Below the pieces are notes generated by a model. It had not been told where the DNA came from and ran no database searches. It saw only the letters and a program-made list of their open reading frames with translations. 64,000 bases of DNA. Source: Valencia hispanica. Lineage: Eukaryota; Chordata; Actinopteri; Cyprinodontiformes; Valenciidae. The stretch covers positions 18,431,403-18,495,402 of the forward strand of contig OY747702.1 in assembly GCA_963556495.2 (NCBI GenBank), written 5' to 3'. Numbering within the stretch: position 1 is the stretch's first letter; each line of letters starts with the position of its first letter. Positions 1-11,300 of this stretch are shown piece by piece. A program made the translations under genes and the position numbers.

Positions 1-730
1 TAGCGTGGGCTCTATGCTTAGTTTTGTTATCCTGCTGGATGGTGAACCTTCGCCGCAGTCTCAAGTCTATCGCCGGCCTCAAGCGGGTTTTCTACCAGGA
101 TTGTTGATCTCAGTCAATCTCCCAATCAACTCTGACCAGCTTCCCTGTCCCTGCTGAGAAAAACAAACAAACAAACAAAAAAAAAAACACTCCCACAGCA
201 TGACATGGCTACCAGCATGTTTCCTCATGGAGACTGAGTGTTCAGGGTGATTTCTACCAGACAGAGTATTTTGTTAACCGAAATAATCCACTTTGGTCCC
301 ACCTGATCAGAGCATCCATGTTGTCCCCGCTTGACCTGTGGCAACCCTTGAATAGGATTTCAACAACTTTCTTTTAACAGTGACTTTCTTTTTGCCACCC
401 TTCCATGGGGGTCAGCCTTGTGGAGTGTATAGCTAATAGTTGTCCTTTCAGTAGATTCTTCCATCTTTAAGCTGTGGATCTCTGTGACTCCTCCGGAATA
501 GCCATTTGCTTCTCAGCGGCTTCTCTGTTTAATGGTCTTCTGGCCTGTTTAGAGGTCGGCCATGCTTTGCAACATTTTCAGTTGTGCCATACTTTTTTTT
601 TCCTTTTTCAGATGATGGATTCAACACTACCCCATAAGATCTTCAAAGTTCAGGATACTGTTATACTTTATACTTTATCCCTGTCCTGTGTTGAAGATTT
701 ATTTTCTTCTTTATTTGTCTTGATTTAAAT
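1..730 (-). mobile_element. Degenerate Tc1-like transposon (transposase remnant)
   Basis: Read on the minus strand, this stretch follows the order of a fish Tc1 transposase gene. The equivalents of the 'gaccagcttccctgtccctgc', 'cagcatgatg' and 'ttcagggtgat' blocks common to fish Tc1 copies lie near 135, 195 and 240, and the N-terminal helix-turn-helix part lies near 600. It has many substitutions, an A-rich insertion (about 157-190) and no long reading frame, so it is an old, dead copy. The left end runs off the window. The identification is from recalled family sequence, not from a search. Confidence 0.75.
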
Positions 731-1004
731 ATATTTAATCATGTTCTAATGGGAAAACGGTGTCGGTCTTTAAGTGAATTTCCCATTTTCCATTTAACAA
801 CACTGTCTGTCTGTTAAGTGTAATAAAAGCAACCAACCAAAGCTGCTCTCAGTTTGCAGAATTTTCCCCATAAAAACTGGGGGTATAAACCAGGGATGGG
901 CATTTATTGTATTGTTTATCGATGTTGTGAAAAAATAATTATCATTATAAAAATTTGGATTGGTTGTGAAAACAATAAATTCCAATTAATGATGTTTGAA
1001 AGCA

Positions 1005-4000
1005 TCCAAAGCTGTCTGTATTGTGGGAATTGAACAGAAAACAGAAAAATAAATCTATTAAATGTGGTTTATTAAACATGAGATCTCTCTCCTCAAAGAC
1101 TTTGTTAGTAAATGACTTGATTTGTGATAATCACATTGATTTCCTTTGTCTCACAGAAACCTGGGTGCAGCAGGAGGATTATGTCAGTATAAATGAGTCG
1201 ACTCCTTCCAGTCATTTCAATTTTCACATTCCTAGAAATACTGGGCGAGGGGGAGGAGTTGCAACCATTTTTCGTTCTGATTTACTAATTAGTCCCAGAC
1301 CAATTGATAGCTACAGTTCTTTTGAACATCTAACCCTTCATTTTCCTCATCCAAGTTGCAAAACATTAAGACCATTGTTGTTTGTGGTTTTGTATCTTCC
1401 ACCAGGCCCTTACTCTCAATTCTTGGATCAGATCTCACATTTTTTATCTGATTTAGAATTAAATACTGATAGGGTTATTATAGTGGGGGACTTCAATATC
1501 AACGTGGATACTGAAAGTGATAGCCTAAATGCAGCCTTTAATGCTATTTTAGACTCAATTGGCTTTACTCAAAAAGTACAGGGATCGACCCACTCGGGCA
1601 AACACACTTTGGACCTTGTACTGACATACGGTATTGAGTGTGAGGAAATAACAGTCCACCCACAGAACCCGGTCCTGTCTGACCACTTCTTAATAATTTT
1701 TGAATTTACTTTAACTGACCATCTAAAATCTGAAAGAAAATTTAATTATAGTAGAGCTTTATCAGACAATGCTGTAACAATTTTTAAAGAATCTGTTCCA
1801 TTCTTACTTTCCTTAGTGTCTCAGGGTAACACAGTGGATGGCAGCAATTCTATCTCTAACCCTTCAGAAATTGATGATCTGGTTCACAGCGTTACGTCCT
1901 CATTGCGTTTGGCATTAGATAGTGTAGCCCCCTTAAAAAAGAAAGTGGCTAGCCATAGGAGGCTGACTCCTTGGTTCAACGCAGAGTTGCGTACTTTGAA
2001 GCAGAATACTAGGAAGTTGGAGAGAAAATGGCGCTCTACACACCTAGAGGATTCCTATTTAACCTGGAATAACAGTCTACTGCTGTATAAAAAGACCCTT
2101 CGACAAGCTAGAACAGCATATTTTTCATCATTAATAGAGGCGAATAAAAACAATCCTAGGTTTCTTTTTAGTACAGTTGCCAAACTTACACAGAGTCATA
2201 GCTCTGTTGAGCCAACTATTCCCCCAGCTCTTAGCAGTGATGATTTTATGGGATTCTCCATAAATAAAATGAATTCTATTAAAAATAAAATCATTGGCAT
2301 CCTCCCAAACATGATTACTTCTTCCTCAGTAAATGAGGCAGTATCGGAAATAACTGTAGAACCTCAGTTGTGCTTAGGCTGTTTTGATTCAGTCGAGCTT
2401 TCGGAATTATCAAAAATATTAGCCTCATCTAAACCTTCAACTTGTATGTTGGACCCAATTCCAACCAAATTATTTAAAGAAGTGTTTCCTTTGGTTCCTG
2501 GCCCCATTTTGGATATGATGAATCTATCCTTAGTAAACGGATACGTACCACAGGAATTTAAAATAGCTGTAATTAAACCTTTACTCAAGAAATCTTCCCT
2601 TGATCAAGATGACTTAGTGAATTACAGACCTATATCTAACCTTCCTTTCTTATCCAAAGTCCTTGAGAAAATTGTTGCTAATCAAGTCTGTGAGCATCTA
2701 AACAGTAACGAGCTGTTTGAAGAGTTTCAGTCAGGCTTTAGAGCTCATCATAGCACTGAAACAGCACTGGTGAAGGTTACTAATGACATTGACCTCAGAT
2801 AATGGACTTGTGTCTGTTCTGGTTTTGTTAGATCTCAGTGCTGCTTTTGACACAGTCAATCATAATATTCTCTTAGAAAGGCTTGAACATGTTGCAGGGA
2901 TCAAAGGAACAGCACTAGGCTGGTTTAAATCATATTTGTCTGATAGATTCCAGTTTGTTCATCTAAATGATAAATCTTCTTCACTCTCAAGGGTTACTTG
3001 TGGAGTTCCACAGGGTTCTGTGCTTGGACCAATTCTGTTCACCATATATATGCTTCCAATTGGTAGAATCATTAGACAGCATGGGATAAATTTCCACAGC
3101 TATGCCGATGATACACAACTATATTTATCCATAAATCCTGATGAACCCAGTCAGTTAGGTACATTACAGGCATGTCTGGAAGAAATAAAAACATGGATGA
3201 CCCTAAACTTTTTGCTTTTAAATTCTGACAAAACAGAAGTTGCTGTCTTTGGACCAGAAGTTCTTAAACATAAACTGATTAGTCAATCATTTCATCTGGA
3301 TGGCATTAAATTGGCCCCCAGTAATAACGTAAAGAACCTCGGCGTTATTTTTGACCAAGGCTTGACATTTAAATCCCATATTAAACAGGTTTCTAGGATT
3401 TCTTTCTTTCACCTCCGGAATATTGCTAAAATTAGAAACATCCTGTCCAGGAGTGATGCTGAGAAACTAGTCCATGCATTTGTTAACTCAAGGCTGGACT
3501 ACTGTAATTCTTTACTATCAGGTAGTCCACAAAATGCCATTAAAAGCCTTCAGTTGATCCAAAATGCGGCAGCAAGAGTTCTGATGAATATTAAAAAGAG
3601 AGATCACATTTCTCCTGTTTTAGCTTCCCTTCATTGGCTCCCTGTTAAATCCAGAATAGAATTTAAGATCCTTCTTCTTACATACAAAGCCCTTAATAAT
3701 CAAGCTCCATAATACATCAGAGATCTAATTGTTCCATATGTTCCCAACAGAGCACTTCGCTCTCAGACTGCAGGTTTACTTGTAGTTCCTAGGATTTCTA
3801 AAAGTAGAATGGGAGGCAGATCTTTTAGTTATCAGGCTCCTCTCCTGTGGAACCAGCTCCCAGCTTTAGTCCGTGAGGCAGACACTCTGTTTACTTTAAA
3901 GGCCAGGCTTAAAACTTTCCTTTTTGATAAAGCTTATAGTTAGAGTGGCTTAGGTCATCCAGAGCTATCTCTGTAGTTATGCTGCTATAGGCTTAAACTG

Positions 4001-4661
4001 CTGGAGGACAGACTTACCAATTTTCTTCACTCTGCTACTTCCTTTTCTACTACGACTCTCCAGTTGTATTACAGTACATTCTGTTATTGAGACTGTTAAC
4101 TTTGTTTTCTCTCAGTGTTTTTCTCTCCATAGAAGATATACCTGGTCTGGTATCCTGCTTGGCTGCAATGCCCTGTTGGACGGGGGGCATCGACTGGGAT
4201 GATCCTCCCAGTAACTGAACATCCACTGTGTCCTGTTATCAACTTTTTACTTTCTGTAACATAGAAAGTTCTCTTATATCAGATCTTCTGTTCCTTCTGT
4301 GTTTTTGCTCTGTCTTCTCAAACCCCCAGACGGTTGTGGCAGATGGCCGCTCCTACTGAGCCTGGTTCTGTTGGAGGTTTCTTCCTGTTAAAGGGGAGTT
4401 TTTCCTCTCCACCGTCGCTACATGCTAGCTCAGTATGAGGGATTGCTGAAGGATTGCTGTGGTTGGAAAATCTGCATCAACGGGGCCCAACCTCACGCCA
4501 ATGACTGATGCAATCTGCTGGGATTCCTTAAATAGGAAACTTTTTAACTGATTGGAATGTTTGTATAAATGTATTGAAATTACTTCTTGTTAAGTGCCTT
4601 GAGATGACATCTGTTGTGAATTGGCGGTATATAAATAAACTGAATTGAATTGAATTGATAT
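1005..4661 (+). mobile_element. L2-type non-LTR retrotransposon (fish LINE), inactive
   Basis: The element carries an apurinic-type endonuclease, then reverse transcriptase, then a 3' UTR ending in short tandem GAATT units (about 4635-4661), the kind of 3' end known for fish L2/Maui-like LINEs. It has no poly(A) tail. No first ORF is visible upstream of the endonuclease frame, so the copy is probably 5'-truncated near 1005; that boundary is approximate. The coding part is broken at about 2785-2800 and at 3710. It ends only about 400 bp before the first slc9a2 coding exon. Parts of the same family recur at 10.44-11.34 kb. Confidence 0.85.
1021..3943 (+). pseudogene. LINE endonuclease-reverse transcriptase ORF, frameshifted and interrupted
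   Basis: The first open part (1021-2802) holds the endonuclease: LTETW with the metal-binding Glu near residue 46, GDFNIN near residue 157 and LSDH near residue 220. It ends in the first RT block, around NYRPISNLP and the [12 protein letters not shown] motif. The frame is lost between about 2785 and 2800, where a one-base change moves the reading into the next frame. That frame (from 2783) carries DLSAAFDTV, the GVPQGSVLGP block and the catalytic YADD box (residues 107-110 of that segment). A TAA at 3710-3712 interrupts it, after which homologous sequence continues in the same frame to a TAG at 3941-3943 (ending LKTFLFDKAYS). The catalytic residues survive, so inactivation rests on the two breaks and the missing 5' end. 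It is not a host gene. Confidence 0.85.
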
Positions 4662-5061
4662 TTTTAGCCCTTTTTGTCTACTGTTGGTTCCATGAGAACA
4701 TTAATAAATATCAGTAAATTAAAACATATAATTAAATGCAGTTACTGGGTGTAGTTTAGAAAGGAATCACAGTTCTTTCTGTAACCGGTGTCCTAAAGAA
4801 GGCTATTTTAAAATGGGAATGTTATTTAGGAGCAGTATTTGTGTTTGTGGCTCTATGGGGCTAGTGAGCTTGTATACATGCCACAGTACCTGCGCTCTGT
4901 GCTGTTGGATGGATGTCACTGCCAGCTCAGGGATTCCTGTGCACATTAGAGGCTGCATGGGTTCAACAGTTTTGTGAATGTACACAGGCTGCTGGCCCTC
5001 CCTCTTTCGCTCTGACCCCTGTCGTATTCTCCGCCTTCACTTCTCTCTCCTGTTGTTCCAG
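4662..5061 (+). other. slc9a2: Upstream flank of slc9a2; possible end of a 5' UTR intron
   Basis: No coding exon or recognisable repeat is seen here. The last 25 bases (about 5036-5061) form a pyrimidine tract ending in CAG, a good 3' splice site, which suggests that the first coding exon is preceded by a non-coding first exon elsewhere. I see no convincing TATA box or CpG-rich promoter in this interval. Confidence 0.35.
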
Positions 5062-5073
5062 CATGGCTGCAGG

Positions 5074-5320
5074 ATGGCTGCGCTTTGGCCTCTCCCTCTG
5101 CTGATCTTCGTGTCTCTCTGGGGATATTTGGCTCTGACCCTCCCCGATGGGCACCCCGAGCCTCACAACAGGCCCCTCGTGGTGGGCTTCAACAACAGCC
5201 ATGTCGGCCCATCTGTGGATCTGCCCAATGCTCTAAGGGTCTTCAGCTTGGACTACCACCACGTGCAGGCTCCCTTTGAGATTGTGCTGTGGATAATGCT
5301 GGCCTCACTGGCCAAGCTGG
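5074..5320 (+). CDS. slc9a2: slc9a2 coding exon 1
   Basis: It encodes residues 1-82 and the first base of codon 83: a hydrophobic N-terminus, a polar extracellular segment, and the start of the core ([15 protein letters not shown], then LASLAK). The start at 5074 is the only ATG in this frame that keeps the exon open; it has A at -3 and G at +4. An out-of-frame ATG lies 11 bases upstream at 5063. The donor at 5321 is GTGAGC. Confidence 0.88.
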
Positions 5321-8300
5321 GTGAGCCCGACAGCAGCTTAACTTATACTGTATGACAGAATGCTTTGGGTAACAATTTCAAAAACGAAACTACCTCAAAG
5401 TCAGGTTTAGAAATGTTAAATATCAGGAACATTATGAAGTATGTTATGTCAAAAAGATGGCAGAATTTGATGGGAACAAATCATTTAAAACACAGATAAA
5501 GAGCATCACTCAGTAGGCAAATAGTTCAACAATTTAAGATACCGTTTTTCAACAAATTGGATCTTTAATCATCAGAACATCATTCAAAAATGTAAGCAAT
5601 TAGGCCAAACCAGCTGAAGCTGAAAATTAATAGTATAATGAGGCAACGCTCCTCAGGGACTGTGGTAAAATCAGTCCAGAATCTTTGAAGAAAAACTTTC
5701 TCGAGGTTTCAGATAAATAGGAAAATTATCTATCTAGTGTTCACAGTGAGCAGTTGGGTGTAAACGTAGCAAAATGCTGCATGCATACTGTGGACCTACA
5801 GCACAAAATTCTTCTGTTTATGCTTTTCTTTCTCAAATGTTTCAGATCTTTAAACCCACATTTTAATATCAGACAAAAATGACCAAATTAAAAACAAAAT
5901 GTAGTTTTCAAATGATGGTTTCAAAGCTGTCCAAACCAACTTCACCTGATATAAAAATGTATAACCTTCTAAACAAAATAATTGTTTAGTGCCTCCCTGG
6001 GCTACAACAGCTGCATTCAAATGTTAACTGGCAATCTTTTTCTTCAGAGTGGAGGGATTTGGTCCACTCCCCTTTACAGAATTATTTAAGCCAATTACAT
6101 TTACAGGTTTTTGAGTATGAGCAGCTTGTTGAAGATGACCATAATGTCTCAAACAGATTTATCTGAATTTTGACTAGTCCACTCAAAAACTGTCATTTAG
6201 TTTTATGCTTGTTTCTTTCAGCAGAGGTGGGCTTTCTGGTGATCAGTGTTTGCTGCCTAACACAAGTGTGGTTGTGCTAAAGGCAACGAATTAATCTGTG
6301 AACATTCTCCTTCAGGATGTGAGGGTATAGAGCAGAGTTCATGGTTCCATCATTCATGGCAAGTCGCCCAGATTCTGCTGCAACAAAGCAGCCCTAGACC
6401 AGCCCTCTGCCAGCACCATGTCTAACTCTCAGTACAATGTTGTTGTTTTTTGGTTTTCTGAAATGCCTTATTAGTTTTTAAACAAATTCAAGTGAGTTCT
6501 CCTTTTGCTTTTCAATCCTTAAAATATTTTGGAACTATCCCCTGAATGTGATTTTGCACATTCTGTTTCTTGTTCTCAGGAACACTGATCTCATGTAAGG
6601 CAAATAAGGATCAGATGTTCTTCCTGAGTCCTTTGAGACCTCCCCAAAATGATACAATGTTTGCTGATATTTTTGTACATGGCTGGTACATACTGTAAGT
6701 ATTCACACCCTCTGACACTCATAATAGAGCTCAAGTGCACCTCATTTCCGTCTTGATGATTCTATAACTTGACTGGAGTCCACCTGTGGTAAACTGGATT
6801 GACTGAACAAGATTTGGAATGGATCACACTGGTTTATATATGAGCTCGCAACTGATATGGATTTAAGAGCAAAAGCTAAGCAGGGAAGTCAAGGGATTTT
6901 TTTATTTCAATATCTGAGGCACAAACATGGGGAAAGTTCCAATATATTTGGCCTGTACTGAACACCTCACAAAGCACTGTGCTTCTAACTGGATCTAGTT
7001 ACCCTACCATGCTGATAAATTGGGGAAGAAGAGTGTTGGTCTCAATGGTCACCAGGGCAGAGCTCTGGAATTCCCATGTGAAGGTGGGAGGAACATTCAG
7101 ATGCCCTCTACCAGTCAGGCCTATTTACCAGAGTATCCAGGTGGAAGCCACTCCTCACCCCAAATTTGGGTGAGGAGTGGCCAAAATTATGGCATCCCAA
7201 AAATTACCTTTAAAGACTGTCAGATCATGAGAATCAACGTTCTCTGCTACGATGTAACCAAATATATTTTATTGGCCTGAACTCCAGATTTCATGTTTGA
7301 AGAAAAACAGTCCCTGCTCATTACCTCGCCAAAACCTTTCAGCATGTTTCACCATCAACTGTGAAGCAGAGCCAGATCTAAATCCAGCTGAACATTTCCC
7401 GGGAAGACCTAAAACTGCTATCACATCCAACCTGACTCAACCTGAGATGGTCTGCAGAGGAGGATTTTTAGAACACACCCAGGAAGGGACTCTAAGCTTG
7501 CAGAGACATACACAAGAAGACTGGAGGCTGTAATTGCTGCCAAATGTGCTTCAACAAAATATTAAGTTCTGGATGTAAAACAACAGTTTAACAAGGTTTT
7601 GGCAATAAAAATATCGACACAACTTGCTAAAAAAAACTGCTTTTGCCTTGTTATTGTGAGGCACTGTGGACAGCTTTTAGATTCAAAAAATGGACAGATT
7701 TATTGTAGAATAAGTTTAATGTAACAAAGTGTACACTTCCATGAAAATAAGAAAACAAATGGTGATGTTTGCGCCATAGCACAACACTGCTTCAGACAGA
7801 TTATAATGAAGTGATGAATGAAAAGCAAACAGAAGTTAATGGTTAAACAAATAGTCAGTTTTTCCCAACCTTAATATCAAAAACATACCCTGTTACATGT
7901 TAAACCTAGATACTTGATAGCCAAAATATGGTTTTGCAACATCTGCGAGTAAATGTAATTTTTAAACGTCATATTTTAAAACAATTTTATTCCTATTTTA
8001 CGAATAAAGTATATAACCCCTTTGCTGGTGGTAGTACACAAAATCAGAGTAATCTGCTGCCCCTAAATGTCCTCATCTGTGTTTTCTCCTCTGGGCTTCA
8101 TCTAATCAGGTTTCCACTGGTCAGGTCGAGTCCCAGCTGTTGTCCCAGAAAGTTGTGTTCTCATCATGGTGGGTCTCCTCGTGGGAGGGGTGATCTACGG
8201 GGTCCGGCACTCTGCTCCCCCTACTCTGAGTGCTGACGCATTCTTCCTCTTCCTGCTCCCACCCATCGTTTTAGATGCGGGATACTTCCTGCCGGGGAGG

Positions 8301-11300
8301 CTTTTCTTTGAAAACCTTGGTACCATCCTCTGGTTTGTGCCTTGACTTCATAGTTTTTCTTTCAAAATACATGTGCGCTTGTGTTTAGATTTGAATACAA
8401 CTGTAAATATGTTACCCTAGAGGTAACTTGTGAACTTTTAAAAGCCATGAACAGAAAAGATCTTTCTGTTGTTCCACCTGCAGGTATGCGGTGTTGGGAA
8501 CCTTATGGAACGTGCTGGGCATTGGCCTGTCTCTGTACGGTGTGTGCCTGCTGGTTCCAAGCTCTCTGGGTGACATTTCTCTGCTCCATTGCCTGCTGTT
8601 TGGTTCCTTAATAGCTGCCGTCGATCCTGTGGCCGTGGTCTCCGTCTTCCAAGAGATGCACGTCAATGAACAGCTGCACATCTTGGTGTTTGGAGAGTCG
8701 CTGCTCAATGACGCCGTCACAGTGGTAAGGGCAGAGGTTGCTGTGAGTGTTTCCAGATATGGTTTTCTCTACATGAAGAACATACTGAAGTGCATTTCTC
8801 CCCCTCTTAGGTGCTCTACAAGCTCTTTGAGTCCTTTTTGCGGCTGCCGTCAGTGACAGGACTGGATGTAATGGTGGGAGGTTGCAGGGTGGTAGTGGTG
8901 GGTCTGGGAGGCCTCTTTGTGGGACTGTTCTTTGGGTTAGTAGCAGCTCTCACCTCACGGTTCACCTCCAGAGCCCAGGTCATTGCTCCCCTGTTTGTCT
9001 TCCTCTATTCCTATCTGTCCTACCTGACCTCAGAGATGCTTCACTTCTCAGGAATCGTGGCGTGAGTGCTGTTGTCTGTCAGCCTAAACCTTCAGAAAGG
9101 TCACTGTAGTAGTCTGAATTGTTTTTCCCCCCCCAATCCTACAGTATTGTGACCTGTGCTGTGACCATGAAACAATATGTGGAAGCTAATGTGTCAGAGC
9201 GTAGCAACACCAGCATCCAGTACTTCCTGAAGATGTGGAGTAGCGTGAGTGAGACCTTGATCTTCGTCTTCCTTGGGGTGTCCACCATACAAGACATACA
9301 CATGTGGAGCTGGCCCTTTGTCTGCTCTACCTTGCTGCTCTGCCTTATCTGGAGGGCCACAGGTATTTTTTTATGTGGGACACTACTTCAATTTTTTTAC
9401 AAGGTTTCATGCTCAAAAATTATCCTTATGCGTAAGGCGTTCTCCTGCTGACTGCTGTGGTGAACAAGCTTCGGAGGAATGCTGTGACCTTCAGAGACCA
9501 GTTCATCATCGCCTACGGCGGCCTCAGAGGAGCCATCTGCTTTTCCCTGGTTTTCCTCATTGATGACTTCCCAAAGAAAAGACTCTTCATCACAACCACC
9601 ATCGTGGTTATTCTCTTTACCGTCTTTGTGCAGGTGGGAAAAAGATGTGGCATGAATCACAGCAGCTCAATCAACAGAAGGGTTGATGTTGTATTTTTAC
9701 TTACACAGCTTGGTTTTCAGGGGATGACCATTAAGCCTCTGGTGGAGCTGCTGGATGTGAAGAGGAAGAAGAGAGCTCTGCCTACAGTCAGTGAGGAGAT
9801 CCACAGCAGGGTGAGACTTCATTGCATTTAGCTCAATTGCTTAGCTCAGTTTCCATCAGAATTGATAGAGAACATCTATAAACATCCATTTTCACATCTT
9901 ACACAGATTATCAGCGGGATTTAGGTTTGGGTTTTGACTGGGTCATTCTAACATTTGAATATGCGTTGATTTAAATCATTCCATTATAGCTCTGGCTGTG
10001 TGGGGTCCATGTAATAGCAAGAGTTGAACCTTCGCCCCAGCCTTTAACAGGGTTCCTTTCAGTATTCTCCAGTATTTTGCTCCATCCATCTTTACATCAT
10101 TTCTGACCAGCTCCTCCACCAGCTGGTGAAAAGCATCCCTACACCATGATGCTGCCATCACCATGTTTTGCCATGGATTATTTTGCTCAGGGATGTGGTG
10201 CAGTAATAAGCTTCTGTCATAATGAGCATTTTACATTTTGGTCAAAATTTTTTATTTTGGCTGCTTAACAATGGCTTTCTTCTTGCCACTGTTCCATAAA
10301 GGTTACATTTGGTCAATGTACAAACTGCTGGTAGCCCTATCAACAGATTCTCCCACCTGTGGAATAGATCTCTGTAGCTCTTCCAGAGTTACCATGGCCC
10401 AGCTGACTTCTTATCTATATAATGCTCTCCTTTCTTTGCCTTTGACAGGAAGCAGATCCTTTAGTTATCAGGCATCTCCTGTAGAACCACCTCCCAGTTT
10501 TAGTTTATGAGGCAGACTTTACTTTACTTTTAAGAGTAGGCGTAAAGTTTTGCTTTTTGATGAAGCTTGAAGTTAGAGAGGCTTATCGTGAGCTATATCT
10601 GTGGTTATGCTGCTATAGAGTGGGGCAGCAGGAGATACTGACCACTTGTCTTTATTGTGCTACTTTCTCCTACTACTCTTCAATTATGCATTTTCTCTAC
10701 TTTTTCCTGCCATTAACTGATTTTTCCCAACTTTTTCCGCTTCATAGAAGTCACACCTGGCAAAGCGATCTGTTCTGTTTTGACACCTCCCCAGGATCGA
10801 GCTACTGTTGCCAACAACTTTATGTTCTCTCTTTACAGATGACACACTCCAACCCATATTTTTGTGTTTAACCCCATCTCTCTCATAGATCAACTGAAGA
10901 AGCTATTATTTTCACTAACTGTATGTTCTTGGTTTTTCATCTAATAGATTGTACTACTCAGAGCTCATCTGGTTAGCTGCAAGTCTCTCCTAAATGAAGC
11001 CCCTAGAGAAGCTGCTACTGCCACTTACTCTACTACACACTACGTTTTCTTTAACATAGAAACCCCCCCTTGACCCTTCTGTGTTTTGTGTGTGTCTACT
11101 CTGTCCTCCGAACCTTCCACTCATAATGTGACTGGTTCTGTTGGGTATTTATTCCTGTGTAAAAAGGGATAAATTCCTTTCTGCTATCACAAAACGCTCA
11201 CCCAAGATGATGGATTTCTGCATAGTTAGAGTCTCCATGAAGCTGACTGGGCCTCATTAGACATACATTTGATCATATATGAATGCATATGAAGTTGATT

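Noticed and set aside
8412..8720. 102-codon minus-strand frame
   Set aside because: It is antisense to slc9a2 exon 3 and has no independent support.
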